A stretch of 54,851 nucleotides of DNA, taken from assembly GCF_029960645.1 (NCBI RefSeq), contig NZ_JASBQY010000021.1:1-54851 (forward strand), in the 5' to 3' direction. The notes below the pieces were generated by a model. It did not search any database. It worked only from the letters and a program-made list of their open reading frames with translations, and was not told the origin of the DNA. Position 1 is the stretch's first letter, and each line of letters starts with the position of its first letter. A program made the position numbers and the translations under genes. Of the stretch, positions 31,231 to 39,718 are shown piece by piece. Source of the DNA: Arthrobacter sp. AL12. GTDB taxonomy: Bacteria > Actinomycetota > Actinomycetes > Actinomycetales > Micrococcaceae.

Positions 31231-32151
31231 TCAGCCCCGCGAGCCGCCGGCGGGTCCGGTGCCGTTGGGGTTCCGGTGCCGGGCGGCACCTTCCACCACG
31301 AGCTCCACGGCGAGCGCCGGATCGTCGACGACCTGCAGCAGGTCCAGATCCTCCTCGGACATCATTCCCTCGGCCACCAGCGTGGTCTGGATCCACTCCA
31401 CCATGGGGCTCCAGAATGCTGTTCCGATGAGGACAATCGGGAAGGACGTGACCTTCCGGGTCTGGACCAGGACCATCGCTTCGAAGAGTTCGTCCAGCGT
31501 GCCGAGGCCGCCCGGCAGCACGATGAACCCCTGGGCATACTTCACGAACATGGTCTTGCGGGCGAAGAAATAGCGGAAGTTGATGCCCAGGTCCACCCAC
31601 TGGTTCATCCCCTGTTCGAAGGGCAGCTCGATGCCGAGCCCCACGGACACCCCGTTGCCCTGCACGGCGCCCTTGTTGGCGGCCTCCATCGAGCCGGGAC
31701 CACCGCCGGTGATCACTGCCAGCCCGGCTTCGGCCAGCTGGCGCCCCACCTCGACGGCGAGTTCATAGTTCAGGCTGCCGGGAACGGTCCGCGCCGAGCC
31801 GAAGACGCTGACCGCCGGGCCCAGATCGGCCAGGGCACCGAATCCTTCCACGAACTCGCTTTGGATCCTGAGGACGCGCCACGGGTCGGTGTGGACGAAC
31901 TGTCCGGGTCCCTTCGTATCCAGCAGGGTCCGGTCGGACATCGTGACCTTGGCGGCTTTGCGCCGCAGCTCCAGCGGACCCTTGTGCCGGATCCCGGCCG
32001 GGGCCGGAATGTCGCGGGTTTCGCCGTTGGTCCTTGCGGCGGCCTGCCCGGCGGCCTCTCCGGCTGTTTTTCCGGCCAATTGTCCGGCTGCTTTTCCGGC
32101 TGTTTTGCCGGCTGCGGCCGGGGGTCCCTGTTGCTGCGGATCGGTACTCAT
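31231..32151 (-). CDS. LOG-family protein (TIGR00730)
   Basis: Rossmann-fold nucleotide enzyme of 306 residues. The family signatures GGGPGSMEAANKGA and PGGLGTLDE mark a phosphoribohydrolase of the LOG type, which releases the base from cytokinin-like nucleoside monophosphates. The N-terminal about 45 residues are extra: an Ala/Gly/Lys/Gln segment of AGKT, AGKA, AGQL, AGKT, AGEA tetrapeptides encoded by a 12-base DNA repeat. The ATG at 32151 is six bases after a TAACCT box. It is divergent from gluA. The physiological substrate in this organism is unknown. Confidence 0.88.
   Translation of the reverse strand: MSTDPQQQGPPAAAGKTAGKAAGQLAGKTAGEAAGQAAARTNGETRDIPAPAGIRHKGPLELRRKAAKVTMSDRTLLDTKGPGQFVHTDPWRVLRIQSEFVEGFGALADLGPAVSVFGSARTVPGSLNYELAVEVGRQLAEAGLAVITGGGPGSMEAANKGAVQGNGVSVGLGIELPFEQGMNQWVDLGINFRYFFARKTMFVKYAQGFIVLPGGLGTLDELFEAMVLVQTRKVTSFPIVLIGTAFWSPMVEWIQTTLVAEGMMSEEDLDLLQVVDDPALAVELVVEGAARHRNPNGTGPAGGSRG
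32060..32119. repeat. 12-bp tandem repeat in the LOG N-terminus
   Basis: About five 12-base units of the form TCCGGCTGTTTT (plus strand) encode repeated AGxx tetrapeptides. The frame is preserved. Confidence 0.7.
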
Positions 32152-32157
32152 GCCCAC

Positions 32158-32163
32158 AGGTTA
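32158..32163 (-). promoter_or_regulatory. -10 box of the LOG gene (leaderless)
   Basis: TAACCT on the minus strand ends six bases before the ATG at 32151. Confidence 0.45.
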
Positions 32164-32342
32164 GCGCGGTTCCCCGTGAGCGCCGGTCCGGCACGGCCCG
32201 GACGGGCGGGCGCGGCGCAAGATGCCTGGCGGGCCCTGCAGAATACCCGAGAAAGCCGGTGGCAGGCTGACCTGCAGGTATCTCTTGAATCACGATCTGT
32301 AGGAAGTGGGAGTGATTGCGGTCATAATCGGCGGATGTTCGC

Positions 32343-32348
32343 TAGATT
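32343..32348 (+). promoter_or_regulatory. -10 box of gluA (leaderless)
   Basis: TAGATT ends six bases before the gluA ATG at 32355, and no ribosome site is present. No convincing -35 box is seen at normal spacing. Confidence 0.45.
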
Positions 32349-32354
32349 CTTCTT

Positions 32355-33110
32355 ATGACTACTCAAGTGCCCGGCGATGCCCTCGTCTCCCTGAATGCCG
32401 TCAACAAGCACTACGGCCAGTTGCACGTCCTGAAGGACATCAACCTGCATGTCCGCAAGGGCGAGGTTGTTGTCGTCATCGGACCGTCGGGTTCCGGCAA
32501 GTCAACGCTGTGCCGTGCCATCAACCGCCTCGAGACCATCGACGACGGCGTGATCAAGATCGATGGCAAGGAACTCCCTGCAGAGGGCAAAGAACTCGCC
32601 AAGCTGCGCGCCGACGTCGGGATGGTCTTCCAGTCCTTCAACCTCTTCGCCCACAAGACGATTCTTGAGAACGTCACGCTCGGCCCGATCAAGGTCAAGG
32701 GCCTCTCCAAGGCCGAAGCCGACAAGGACGCGATGGCCCTGCTGGAGCGCGTCGGCGTCGGGCACCAGGCGCCGAAGCTTCCGGCCCAGCTCTCCGGCGG
32801 CCAGCAGCAGCGCGTCGCGATCGCCCGCGCCCTGGCCATGAAGCCGAAGGTCATGCTCTTCGATGAGCCGACCTCGGCGCTGGACCCGGAAATGATCAAC
32901 GAGGTCCTCGACGTCATGATCCAGCTGGCCAAGGAGGGTATGACCATGATCGTGGTCACCCACGAGATGGGCTTCGCCCGCAAGGCCGCGGACCGCGTGG
33001 TGTTCATGGACGGCGGCCAGATCGTCGAGGACGCCACACCCGAAGAGTTCTTCACCAACCCCAAGAGCAGCCGCGCCAAAGACTTCCTCTCCAAGCTGCT
33101 GACCCACTGA
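32355..33110 (+). CDS. gluA: glutamate ABC transporter ATP-binding protein GluA
   Basis: Energises glutamate (or related polar amino acid) uptake. The 251-residue ATPase has Walker A GPSGSGKST (residues 43-51), Q-loop MVFQSFNLF, signature LSGGQQQR, Walker B VMLFDEP and H-loop THEMGF. Sequence and order gluA-gluB-gluC-gluD match the corynebacterial glutamate system. It begins the operon and appears to be translated from a leaderless mRNA. Confidence 0.92.
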   Translation: MTTQVPGDALVSLNAVNKHYGQLHVLKDINLHVRKGEVVVVIGPSGSGKSTLCRAINRLETIDDGVIKIDGKELPAEGKELAKLRADVGMVFQSFNLFAHKTILENVTLGPIKVKGLSKAEADKDAMALLERVGVGHQAPKLPAQLSGGQQQRVAIARALAMKPKVMLFDEPTSALDPEMINEVLDVMIQLAKEGMTMIVVTHEMGFARKAADRVVFMDGGQIVEDATPEEFFTNPKSSRAKDFLSKLLTH

Positions 33111-33133
33111 GTTCCCTGAAGAGTTCGCACCCT

Positions 33134-33151
33134 GGCCGCCGCAAGGCGGCC
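33134..33151 (+). other. small GNRA-loop hairpin between gluA and gluB
   Basis: GGCCGCC, loop GCAA, GGCGGCC: a 7-bp stem with a GNRA tetraloop, 20 bases before the gluB ATG. It may protect or help express the gluB part of the message. Confidence 0.6.
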
Positions 33152-33170
33152 TTCCAATGAAAGGAATGTC

Positions 33171-34052
33171 ATGATGGCATTTTTGACCCGAAGGAAATCC
33201 CTTCTGGTTGCCGCGTCCGCAGCTCTGGCCCTCAGCCTGAGCGCCTGCGGCGGCAGCACCTCCACTTCCAACCCGCCCGTGGCCGAGAAGCCGAGCTTCG
33301 CTGCCGACTCAACCATGGCCAAACTGTCATCCGCCGGCAAGATCGTCATCGGCACCAAGTTCGACCAGCCGCTGTTCGGCCAGAAGGGCCTCGACGGCAA
33401 GCCGGTCGGGTTCGACGTCGAAATGGGCAAGCTGATCGCCGGCAAGCTGGGCATCCCCGCCGATAAGATCGAGTGGGTCGAGACCGTCTCCGCAAACCGC
33501 GAGCAGTTCATCAAGCAGGGCAAGGTCGACATCATCGTCGCCACCTACACGATCAACGACAAGCGCAAGACCGAAGTCGACTTCGCCGGCCCGTACTACG
33601 AGGCCGGCCAGGCACTGATGGTCAACAAGGACAACACGTCCATCACCAAGCCCGAAGACGTCAAGGGCAAGAACGTCTGCTCCGTGACCGGCTCGACCCC
33701 GGCCGCCACGATCGTCGAGAAGTACGGAGCAGTGCTCGTCCCGGCTGCAACCTACTCCGCCTGCCTTGAGCCGCTGCGCAACAAGCAGGTCGAAGCGATC
33801 ACCACCGACAACGTCATCCTGGCCGGTTTTGTGGCCAAGGAGCCGGACGCCTTCAAGCTGGCCTCGGACCAGACCTTCACCAAGGAGCCCTACGGCATCG
33901 GCCTGAAGAAGGACGACACCGCCTTCCGCATGTGGATCAACGACCAGCTGGAAGCCTTCGACAAGGACGGTTCCTACAAGAAGGCCTGGGAAAGCACCGC
34001 CGGAACGGTCATCAAGACCGCTCCCGCCCTTCCCACGATTAACCGCTACTAG
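33171..34052 (+). CDS. gluB: glutamate-binding lipoprotein GluB
   Basis: Solute-binding protein of 293 residues anchored at the outer face of the membrane. The signal has basic RRKS, a hydrophobic core and lipobox LSAC with lipidated Cys26. Family-3 binding protein features follow: GKIVIGTKFDQPLFG, GFDVEMGKLIAGKLG, NDKRKTEVDFAGPYYEAGQ. The ATG has AAAGGA at five to six bases. It delivers substrate to GluC/GluD. A strong hairpin right after it may keep gluB transcripts more abundant than those of the permeases. Confidence 0.93.
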   Translation: MMAFLTRRKSLLVAASAALALSLSACGGSTSTSNPPVAEKPSFAADSTMAKLSSAGKIVIGTKFDQPLFGQKGLDGKPVGFDVEMGKLIAGKLGIPADKIEWVETVSANREQFIKQGKVDIIVATYTINDKRKTEVDFAGPYYEAGQALMVNKDNTSITKPEDVKGKNVCSVTGSTPAATIVEKYGAVLVPAATYSACLEPLRNKQVEAITTDNVILAGFVAKEPDAFKLASDQTFTKEPYGIGLKKDDTAFRMWINDQLEAFDKDGSYKKAWESTAGTVIKTAPALPTINRY

Positions 34053-34058
34053 CCTGGT

Positions 34059-34106
34059 ATGGCGGTTGCCGGGGCTCGCGCCCGACGCGGCCCCGGCAAC
34101 CGCCAT
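34059..34106 (+). terminator. hairpin between gluB and gluC, possible attenuator
   Basis: Arms 34059-34074 and 34091-34106 form a perfect 16-bp stem (ATGGCGGTTGCCGGGG) with a 16-base loop. It starts seven bases after the gluB stop and has no T-run, so it is more likely a partial terminator or an RNA-stabilising stem than a full stop. Confidence 0.8.
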
Positions 34107-34150
34107 TCCCGTCTCCCACTCCACTTCCCGCAAGGCAGCCTAAGGAACCT

Positions 34151-34801
34151 ATGGACGTCATCATTGATAACCTTCCCGCATATGTGGACGGTTTTCTCAG
34201 AACCCTCTTCCTGTCCGTGGTCTCGGGGATCTTCGCACTGATTTTCGGTACGCTGCTCGCAGCAGCCCGGGTCTCCCCCATCGCCGCCCTGCGCGGCTTC
34301 AGCATGACGTACGTGGAGATCGTCCGGAACACCCCGCTGACCATCGCGTTCTTCTTCGCCGCCGTGGTCCTTCCCCGGCTTGGGGTGACGTTCCAGCAGT
34401 TCGAGGTCGCCGCCATCATCGCGCTGAGCGCCTACACCTCGGCCTTCATCGCCGAGGCGGTGCGCTCCGGCGTCAACAGCGTCCCGGTCGGACAGGCCGA
34501 AGCCGCCCGCAGCATCGGCATGAAGTTCAGCCAGGTCCTCACCCTGATCATCCTGCCGCAGGCCCTGCGCACGGTGATCCCGCCCATGATCAACATCCTC
34601 ATCGCCCTGGTGAAGAACTCCTCGGTCGCCGGGGCCTTCTACGTCCTGGAGCTGTTCGGCTACGGCCGCCAGCTTGCCAACGCCAACGGTGACGCCGTGC
34701 TGTGGGTCCTCGTCGGCGTCGCGTTCTTCTACCTGCTGATAACCGTCCCGCTTGGCTACCTCGCCAACCTGGTTGAACGAAAGGTGGCGATCGCCCGATG
34801 A
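34151..34801 (+). CDS. gluC: glutamate ABC transporter permease GluC
   Basis: Inner-membrane permease of 216 residues of the His/Glu/Gln family, about five helices. The EAA cytoplasmic loop is seen as AFIAEAVRSGVNSVPVGQAEAARSIG in two adjoining parts. AAGGAACCT lies before the ATG. It forms the pore with GluD, whose start overlaps its stop by four bases. Confidence 0.92.
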   Translation: MDVIIDNLPAYVDGFLRTLFLSVVSGIFALIFGTLLAAARVSPIAALRGFSMTYVEIVRNTPLTIAFFFAAVVLPRLGVTFQQFEVAAIIALSAYTSAFIAEAVRSGVNSVPVGQAEAARSIGMKFSQVLTLIILPQALRTVIPPMINILIALVKNSSVAGAFYVLELFGYGRQLANANGDAVLWVLVGVAFFYLLITVPLGYLANLVERKVAIAR

Positions 34802-35631
34802 CTTCGGTCCTTTACGACGTCCCCGGGCCCAAGGCCCGCCGTGTTTCCCTGATCGGCTCCGTCATCGGCGTCGTCGCGATTGCCGGGCTGCTCTGGTGGG
34901 CCATCACCATCCTCGCCCAGCAGGGAATATTCGAACCCGAACGCTGGGCCGTCTTCCAGATTCCCGAAGTCTGGGTGCTGATCGGCAACGGCATCATCGC
35001 CACGCTCACCGCCGCGGCCGTCGCCGCGGTCATCGCCTTCCCGCTGGGCCTGGTGCTGTGCCTCATGCGCATCTCCGACGTCGCCTGGATCCGCATCCCG
35101 ACCCGGATCGTGCTGGAATTCCTGCGCGGCATGCCCGTGGTCCTGATGATGTTCTTCGTGCTGCTGGTGTTCGCGACCGGCTCCTTCACTGCCGTCGTCG
35201 CCGGCCTGGTGCTGTACAACTCGGCGATCTTCGCCGAGATCATCCGCGCCGGCATCCAGTCCCTGCCGAAGGGCCAGCGTGAAGCCGGCCTCGCGATCGG
35301 GCTCACCAGCTTCGCTTCCCGGCGCAGCATCGAACTGCCCCAGGCGATCCGGCGCATGCTGCCGTCGCTCGTGGCGCAGCTCGTGGTGCTGCTGAAGGAC
35401 ACCTCGCTGGGCTACATCGTGTCCTATGAGGAACTGCTGCGCAAAGTGCAGATCATGGCCGACTTCCTCGGCCCGGACTACCTGTTCCCGGTGTTCTTCG
35501 TGGCTGCGGCGATCTACATCGCCATTAACTTCTCCGTCTCCCGGCTCGCGATCTGGATCGAGAAGCGCGGTTCCAAGAAGGCCGCCGGCGGCGTCGTGCA
35601 CGTTCCGGTCGCCGGGATCCCGGTCAAGTAG
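34798..35631 (+). CDS. gluD: glutamate ABC transporter permease GluD
   Basis: Second pore subunit, 277 residues, with the EAA loop IFAEIIRAGIQSLPKGQREA and helices throughout. It is longer than GluC because of an N-terminal extension with one extra helix (LIGSVIGVVAIAGLLWWAIT), as in corynebacterial GluD. The start overlaps gluC (ATGA), giving 1:1 coupled translation. A terminator follows. Confidence 0.92.
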   Translation: MTSVLYDVPGPKARRVSLIGSVIGVVAIAGLLWWAITILAQQGIFEPERWAVFQIPEVWVLIGNGIIATLTAAAVAAVIAFPLGLVLCLMRISDVAWIRIPTRIVLEFLRGMPVVLMMFFVLLVFATGSFTAVVAGLVLYNSAIFAEIIRAGIQSLPKGQREAGLAIGLTSFASRRSIELPQAIRRMLPSLVAQLVVLLKDTSLGYIVSYEELLRKVQIMADFLGPDYLFPVFFVAAAIYIAINFSVSRLAIWIEKRGSKKAAGGVVHVPVAGIPVK

Positions 35632-35677
35632 GCCCCGCGGCGCAGCCTGCGCCCCACCAAGGCTGCACCGCACGCGC

Positions 35678-35714
35678 AAAGGTCCGGAATCCCGCGAGGG
35701 GTTCCGGACCTTTT
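35678..35714 (+). terminator. terminator after gluABCD
   Basis: A 16-bp stem (arms 35678-35693 and 35698-35713, one G-T pair) with loop GCGA and ending in TTTT. It closes the glu operon, and the opposite strand also has a run of T, so it can serve the convergent dapE gene. Confidence 0.9.
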
Positions 35715-35782
35715 GTGTTGGCAGTGGCACTGCGTGCGGCCTTGCCTGCTGTCACCGTCTGTCGCCAGCCGTTTTGCCTGGA

Positions 35783-36937
35783 TCAGGCCGTGAGCCAGCC
35801 CCGCAGGACCCGCAGGCATTCGCGGATCGCGTCGGCCTCGACGTGTTCGTTGTCCTTGTGCGCCAGCAGCGGGTCGCCGGGTCCGAAGTTCACCGCCGGG
35901 ATGCCCAGTTCGCTGAAGCGCGCGACGTCGGTCCAGCCGTACTTGGGCTTGGGCGCGGCCCCCACAGCGGCGACAAAGGACGCGGCGGCGGGGTGGTTGA
36001 GTCCCGGCCGGGCGCCGGCGGCGCTGTCGGTGCGGACGACGTCGAACCCCTGCAGCAGGTCCCGGACATGCTGCTCCGCCTCATCAGGGGTTTTGTCCGG
36101 GGCGAAGCGGTAGTTGATTTCCACGACGCACCGGTCCGGGATGACGTTGCCGGCGGTCCCGCCGCTGACCTTCACAGCGTTCAGGCTTTCCCGGTAGTCC
36201 AGGCCGTCCACGGTGATGGTCCGGGGCTCGTAGGCCGCGAGGCGGGCCAGGATCGGTGCGGCGGCGTGGATCGCGTTGCTGCCCATCCAGGCCCGGGCCG
36301 AATGCGCGGCCTCGCCGACCGTGGTCGCTTCGAAGCGGCTGGTGCCGTTGCACCCGCCCTCCACGGTCCCGTGCGTGGGTTCGAGCAGGATCGCGAAGTC
36401 CCCGCCCAGCAGGTGGCCGTGGTTCCGCACCAGCCGGCCGAGCCCGCTCTTGACGGCCTCGACTTCCTCGTGGTCGTAGAAGACGAAGGTGATGTCCTTG
36501 TCCGGCTCCGCGCCGCCGTCGAACAGCCCGGCGGCCAGCGCCAGCTGGACCGCGACACCGCCCTTCATGTCGGTGGCGCCGCGGCCGTAGAGGATGCCCT
36601 CGCCGGGCGACCCCGAGGGCCAGTAGGACGGAACGGTCCCGAGGGATCCCTCCGTGGTCGGCAGGGGCACCGTGTCCAGATGCCCGGCCAGGATGACCCG
36701 TTCGGGCCGGCCGAGATTGGTGCGGGCAATGATCGAGTCGCCGTCGCGGACCAGCTCCAGCTGCGGAATGGAACGGAGGGCATGCTCCACGGCGTCGGCC
36801 ACTTCCTTCTCCGCGCCGGAGACGCTGTATATGTCGATGAGCGTGGCGGTCAGCAGCGCCACGTCCTGGCGGAGGTCCAGGCGGGCGGCGGCGTGGGGGC
36901 GGGAGTTCGGGCGTGAGTTCAGGTCCGGGGCAGTCAC
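35783..36937 (-). CDS. dapE: succinyl-diaminopimelate desuccinylase DapE
   Basis: Removes succinate from N-succinyl-LL-diaminopimelate in the lysine and peptidoglycan pathway. The 384-residue M20 metallohydrolase shows AGHLDTVP (first metal His and Asp), GRGATDMKGG (bridging Asp), YDHEEVE (catalytic and metal Glu), LEPTHG and the last metal His in LLAHKDNEHV. The lid domain lies between residues 180 and 290. The GTG at 36937 is six bases after a TAAAGT box. It is divergent from dapD; with dapC at 42280 three succinylase-branch genes are in the window. Confidence 0.94.
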   Translation of the reverse strand: MTAPDLNSRPNSRPHAAARLDLRQDVALLTATLIDIYSVSGAEKEVADAVEHALRSIPQLELVRDGDSIIARTNLGRPERVILAGHLDTVPLPTTEGSLGTVPSYWPSGSPGEGILYGRGATDMKGGVAVQLALAAGLFDGGAEPDKDITFVFYDHEEVEAVKSGLGRLVRNHGHLLGGDFAILLEPTHGTVEGGCNGTSRFEATTVGEAAHSARAWMGSNAIHAAAPILARLAAYEPRTITVDGLDYRESLNAVKVSGGTAGNVIPDRCVVEINYRFAPDKTPDEAEQHVRDLLQGFDVVRTDSAAGARPGLNHPAAASFVAAVGAAPKPKYGWTDVARFSELGIPAVNFGPGDPLLAHKDNEHVEADAIRECLRVLRGWLTA

Positions 36938-36943
36938 CGTCCC

Positions 36944-36949
36944 ACTTTA
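36944..36949 (-). promoter_or_regulatory. -10 box of dapE (leaderless)
   Basis: TAAAGT on the minus strand ends six bases before the GTG at 36937. Confidence 0.45.
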
Positions 36950-37075
36950 TCCGCTGTGGTCCCCCGGCGCCCCTCCCGGCTGACCCGCACGTGTGGGCGC
37001 TTTGATACGTCACAACGGCTCCGCGCGGGACCCGGCCGGGCTGTCACGGGTTTCGGGGAGGGCGGGCGCCGTCTA

Positions 37076-37081
37076 TAGACT
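37076..37081 (+). promoter_or_regulatory. -10 box of dapD (leaderless)
   Basis: TAGACT, preceded by TA, ends seven bases before the ATG at 37089. This is one of the clearest leaderless promoters in the window. Confidence 0.5.
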
Positions 37082-37088
37082 TGAGGGC

Positions 37089-38099
37089 ATGACTGAAACC
37101 GCTTCTTCCGCTGTGCCCGCAAACGCCCGCTCCGCCTATGGCTACGGCGTCGCCACGATCGCCACCGGCAACGGTGACGCCACCGTGCTGGACGTCTGGT
37201 TCCCGGCACCGGCCCTCGGCACCGCAACGGAGAGCCTCCGCGACGTCGCGAACGCGGACCAGTCACTGCTCGACATCGCAGCGACCGGCACCGACGCCGA
37301 CCGCGGCACCGAGCAGAAGGTCGTGTTCGCCCAGATCCACCTCGACGAGGCACCGGCCGACACCGCCGACGCCTACCTGCGCCTGCATCTGCTCTCGCAC
37401 CGCCTGGTGCAGCCGAACAGCATCAACCTCGACGGTATCTTCGGCAAGCTCCCCAACGTGGTGTGGACCAACTTCGGGCCCGCCGCCGTCGACGGCTTCG
37501 AACTGACCCGCGCCCGGCTGCGCCGGCGCGGTGCCGTCACGGTCTTCGGTGTGGACAAGTTCCCGCGTATGGTCGACTACGTCATCCCCTCCGGCGTGCG
37601 CATCGCCGACGCCGACCGGGTCCGCCTCGGCGCGCACCTGGCCGAGGGCACCACGGTCATGCACGAAGGCTTCGTCAATTTCAACGCCGGCACCCTGGGT
37701 GCGTCCATGGTGGAAGGCCGCATCTCCGCCGGAGTGGTCGCCGGTGACGGGTCCGACGTCGGCGGCGGGGCCTCGATCATGGGGACCCTGTCCGGCGGCG
37801 GCAAGGAAAAGATCGCTTTGGGCGAGCGTGTCCTGCTGGGCGCTAACTCCGGCGTGGGCATCAGCATCGGCGACGATTCCGTCGTCGAGGCCGGCCTCTA
37901 CGTCACGGCCGGCACCCGCGTCCGCGTCGTCGGGGCCAAAGACGCCGACGGCGAGGACACCAGCCGGATCGTGAAGGCCGTGGACCTCTCCGGCGTCCCC
38001 AACCTGCTCTTCCGCCGCAACTCCTCCACCGGCGAGGTGGAGGTCCTCCCGCGCAAGGGCCAGACCGTCGAACTCAATGAGGCCCTGCACGCCAACTAA
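37089..38099 (+). CDS. dapD: tetrahydrodipicolinate N-succinyltransferase DapD
   Basis: Transfers succinyl from succinyl-CoA to tetrahydrodipicolinate. The 336-residue protein is the long actinobacterial type: a mixed N-terminal domain, then a left-handed beta helix made of hexapeptide turns (VRLGAHLAEGTTVMHEG, GTLGASMVEGRISAGVVAG, ERVLLGANSGVGISIGDD). The frame is open upstream, but the ATG at 37089 fits both the family start and the leaderless promoter. It is divergent from dapE. Confidence 0.94.
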   Translation: MTETASSAVPANARSAYGYGVATIATGNGDATVLDVWFPAPALGTATESLRDVANADQSLLDIAATGTDADRGTEQKVVFAQIHLDEAPADTADAYLRLHLLSHRLVQPNSINLDGIFGKLPNVVWTNFGPAAVDGFELTRARLRRRGAVTVFGVDKFPRMVDYVIPSGVRIADADRVRLGAHLAEGTTVMHEGFVNFNAGTLGASMVEGRISAGVVAGDGSDVGGGASIMGTLSGGGKEKIALGERVLLGANSGVGISIGDDSVVEAGLYVTAGTRVRVVGAKDADGEDTSRIVKAVDLSGVPNLLFRRNSSTGEVEVLPRKGQTVELNEALHAN

Positions 38100-38167
38100 G
38101 GTTGGGGGCGGAAAGCCACCCGTTAGCAGCAACAACCGGCCCCGGACGGGCCTGAGGGAGTAGTTTC

Positions 38168-39019
38168 GTGGCACGCAGAGGCAGCTTGCGCCGTTGGGTT
38201 GTGCTGCTGCTGTCCCTGGTCATGGTGGCGGGCGGGGTGTACACGGCGGTGGCGTTCGTGCAGCGCTCGGAAGTCCTCATCACCGAACGCTGCACGGCGG
38301 CGGGCGGCGGCAGCGCCGAGCTTGCCACCGACCAGGCGGCCAATGCCGGACTCATCACGGCCGTCGCCGTCCGCCGCGGGCTCCCGGCCCGGGCCGCGAG
38401 CATCGCCCTGGCCACGGCCATGCAGGAATCCAAGATCCGGAACATCGGCCACGGGGACCAGGCCGGCCCCGACTCCCGCGGGCTTTTCCAGCAGCGGCCC
38501 TCGCAGGGCTGGGGCACCGCAGAACAAGTGATGGACCCCTACCACGCGAGCAACGCCTTCTACGACGCCCTGGTGAAGGTCCCGGACTACCAGACGCTTG
38601 AAATCACCGACGCCGCGCAGCGGGTCCAGCGCTCCGCCTACCCGGACGCCTACGCCCAGCACGAGGTGATGGCGCGGTCCTTCGCTTCGTCGCTTACCGG
38701 CCAGACCGCCGCCGGCCTCGACTGCCGGCTGCGTGACGCCGACGCTGCCGGCGACCCGGCCACCGTGCAGGAACGCCTCACCTCCGACTTTGGTGCGGTC
38801 CCGGCGGCCACGGAGGGCGGCACCCTCGTGCTGGAGGCCGAAGGTGACCGGGCGTGGGCCATGGCGCAGTGGGCGGTCGCCAACGCCAAGGCCCTCTCCA
38901 TCACCGAAGTCCAGGCGGAGGGGCGCAGCTGGACGCGGCAGGACCGCAACGGCTGGCAGGCCTCCGAGGTCCCGGCGGGACAGGTCAGGGTTACCGTCGC
39001 CGGGGCACCGGCGCAGTAG
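38168..39019 (+). CDS. secreted or membrane-anchored lytic-transglycosylase-like protein
   Basis: Protein of 283 residues with an N-terminal basic stretch and one hydrophobic helix (RWVVLLLSLVMVAGGVYTAV), probably an uncleaved anchor. The middle resembles the catalytic region of transglycosylase-like wall enzymes: IALATAMQESKIRN with the candidate catalytic Glu, then DSRGLFQQRPSQGWG and VMDPYHASNAFYDAL. The C-terminal part is unassigned. A peptidoglycan role is inferred. The GTG start has GAGGGAG about ten bases upstream. It lies 68 bases after dapD. Confidence 0.72.
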   Translation: MARRGSLRRWVVLLLSLVMVAGGVYTAVAFVQRSEVLITERCTAAGGGSAELATDQAANAGLITAVAVRRGLPARAASIALATAMQESKIRNIGHGDQAGPDSRGLFQQRPSQGWGTAEQVMDPYHASNAFYDALVKVPDYQTLEITDAAQRVQRSAYPDAYAQHEVMARSFASSLTGQTAAGLDCRLRDADAAGDPATVQERLTSDFGAVPAATEGGTLVLEAEGDRAWAMAQWAVANAKALSITEVQAEGRSWTRQDRNGWQASEVPAGQVRVTVAGAPAQ

Positions 39020-39049
39020 CAGCACGTCCCCGGCAGAGTCCGGGCGGGC

Positions 39050-39661
39050 TCAGACCTGCAGGTCCACCACCGGCTGCACATAGCTGCGGAACAGTTCCGG
39101 CTGGGACAGCAGATCCGCGCTCATGATGATCTTGTCCGGCTCCAGGTACCAGGCCCGCGGCTCGGCCAGCGGCAGCTCGATGATGGTCAGATTGAAATCA
39201 TTGGCGGCCCGGCCCACCTCCAGCAGCCGGTCGTCCACCATGTCCTGCAGCAGCTGCACCCCGCCGGCGGCCTCACGTTCCGCCTCCAGGGCCAGGTATT
39301 CAGCGCGGCGTTCCCGCGCCCAGGACAGCGCCGCACCGAAATGCGCCTGCAGCACACGCCGGAGGGCCGGGGAATTACTGAAGGCGCGGAAGCCCGGCGG
39401 CCCCAGTTCCGGCGACATCTCGGGATGCGCCTTGAGGAGCTGCTCCCACCATGCTTCCCATTCCGTCTTGAGCGCATTGACTCCGCCCACCTCCGCAATG
39501 AGGTGCGTGTGGTCCACGGGCCGGATCTTCGGGGCCGCATGGCAGAGCGCAGGGTGCCCCGCGGTGTCCAGGCCGGCGGCGTCGCGAACGTACAGTGCAA
39601 TGAGCATGGGACCCGAAGTGTCCATGGTGATCCGCCAGCCCGGCCCGCCTGTGTGGTGCAT
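39050..39661 (-). CDS. conserved hypothetical protein
   Basis: Soluble protein of 203 residues with no signal or membrane segment. The central part is helical and charged (LSWARERRAEYLALEAEREA); the C-terminus has LTIIELPLAEPRAWYLEPDK. I recognise no family. AAGGAGG seven bases before the ATG supports the start, although MDTSGPM twelve residues in is possible. It is 30 bases from the convergent transglycosylase-like gene and in the same direction as the TetR gene upstream. Confidence 0.7.
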   Translation of the reverse strand: MHHTGGPGWRITMDTSGPMLIALYVRDAAGLDTAGHPALCHAAPKIRPVDHTHLIAEVGGVNALKTEWEAWWEQLLKAHPEMSPELGPPGFRAFSNSPALRRVLQAHFGAALSWARERRAEYLALEAEREAAGGVQLLQDMVDDRLLEVGRAANDFNLTIIELPLAEPRAWYLEPDKIIMSADLLSQPELFRSYVQPVVDLQV

Positions 39662-39718
39662 CCAACTGCCTCCTTGGCAAGACGTACGTTCCCAGTGTAT
39701 TCCCCAAGTTAACGCAGG

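Noticed and set aside
36993..37088. Upstream extension of dapD
   Set aside because: The residues do not match the family, and a leaderless promoter with its -10 box at 37076-37081 fits the ATG at 37089.
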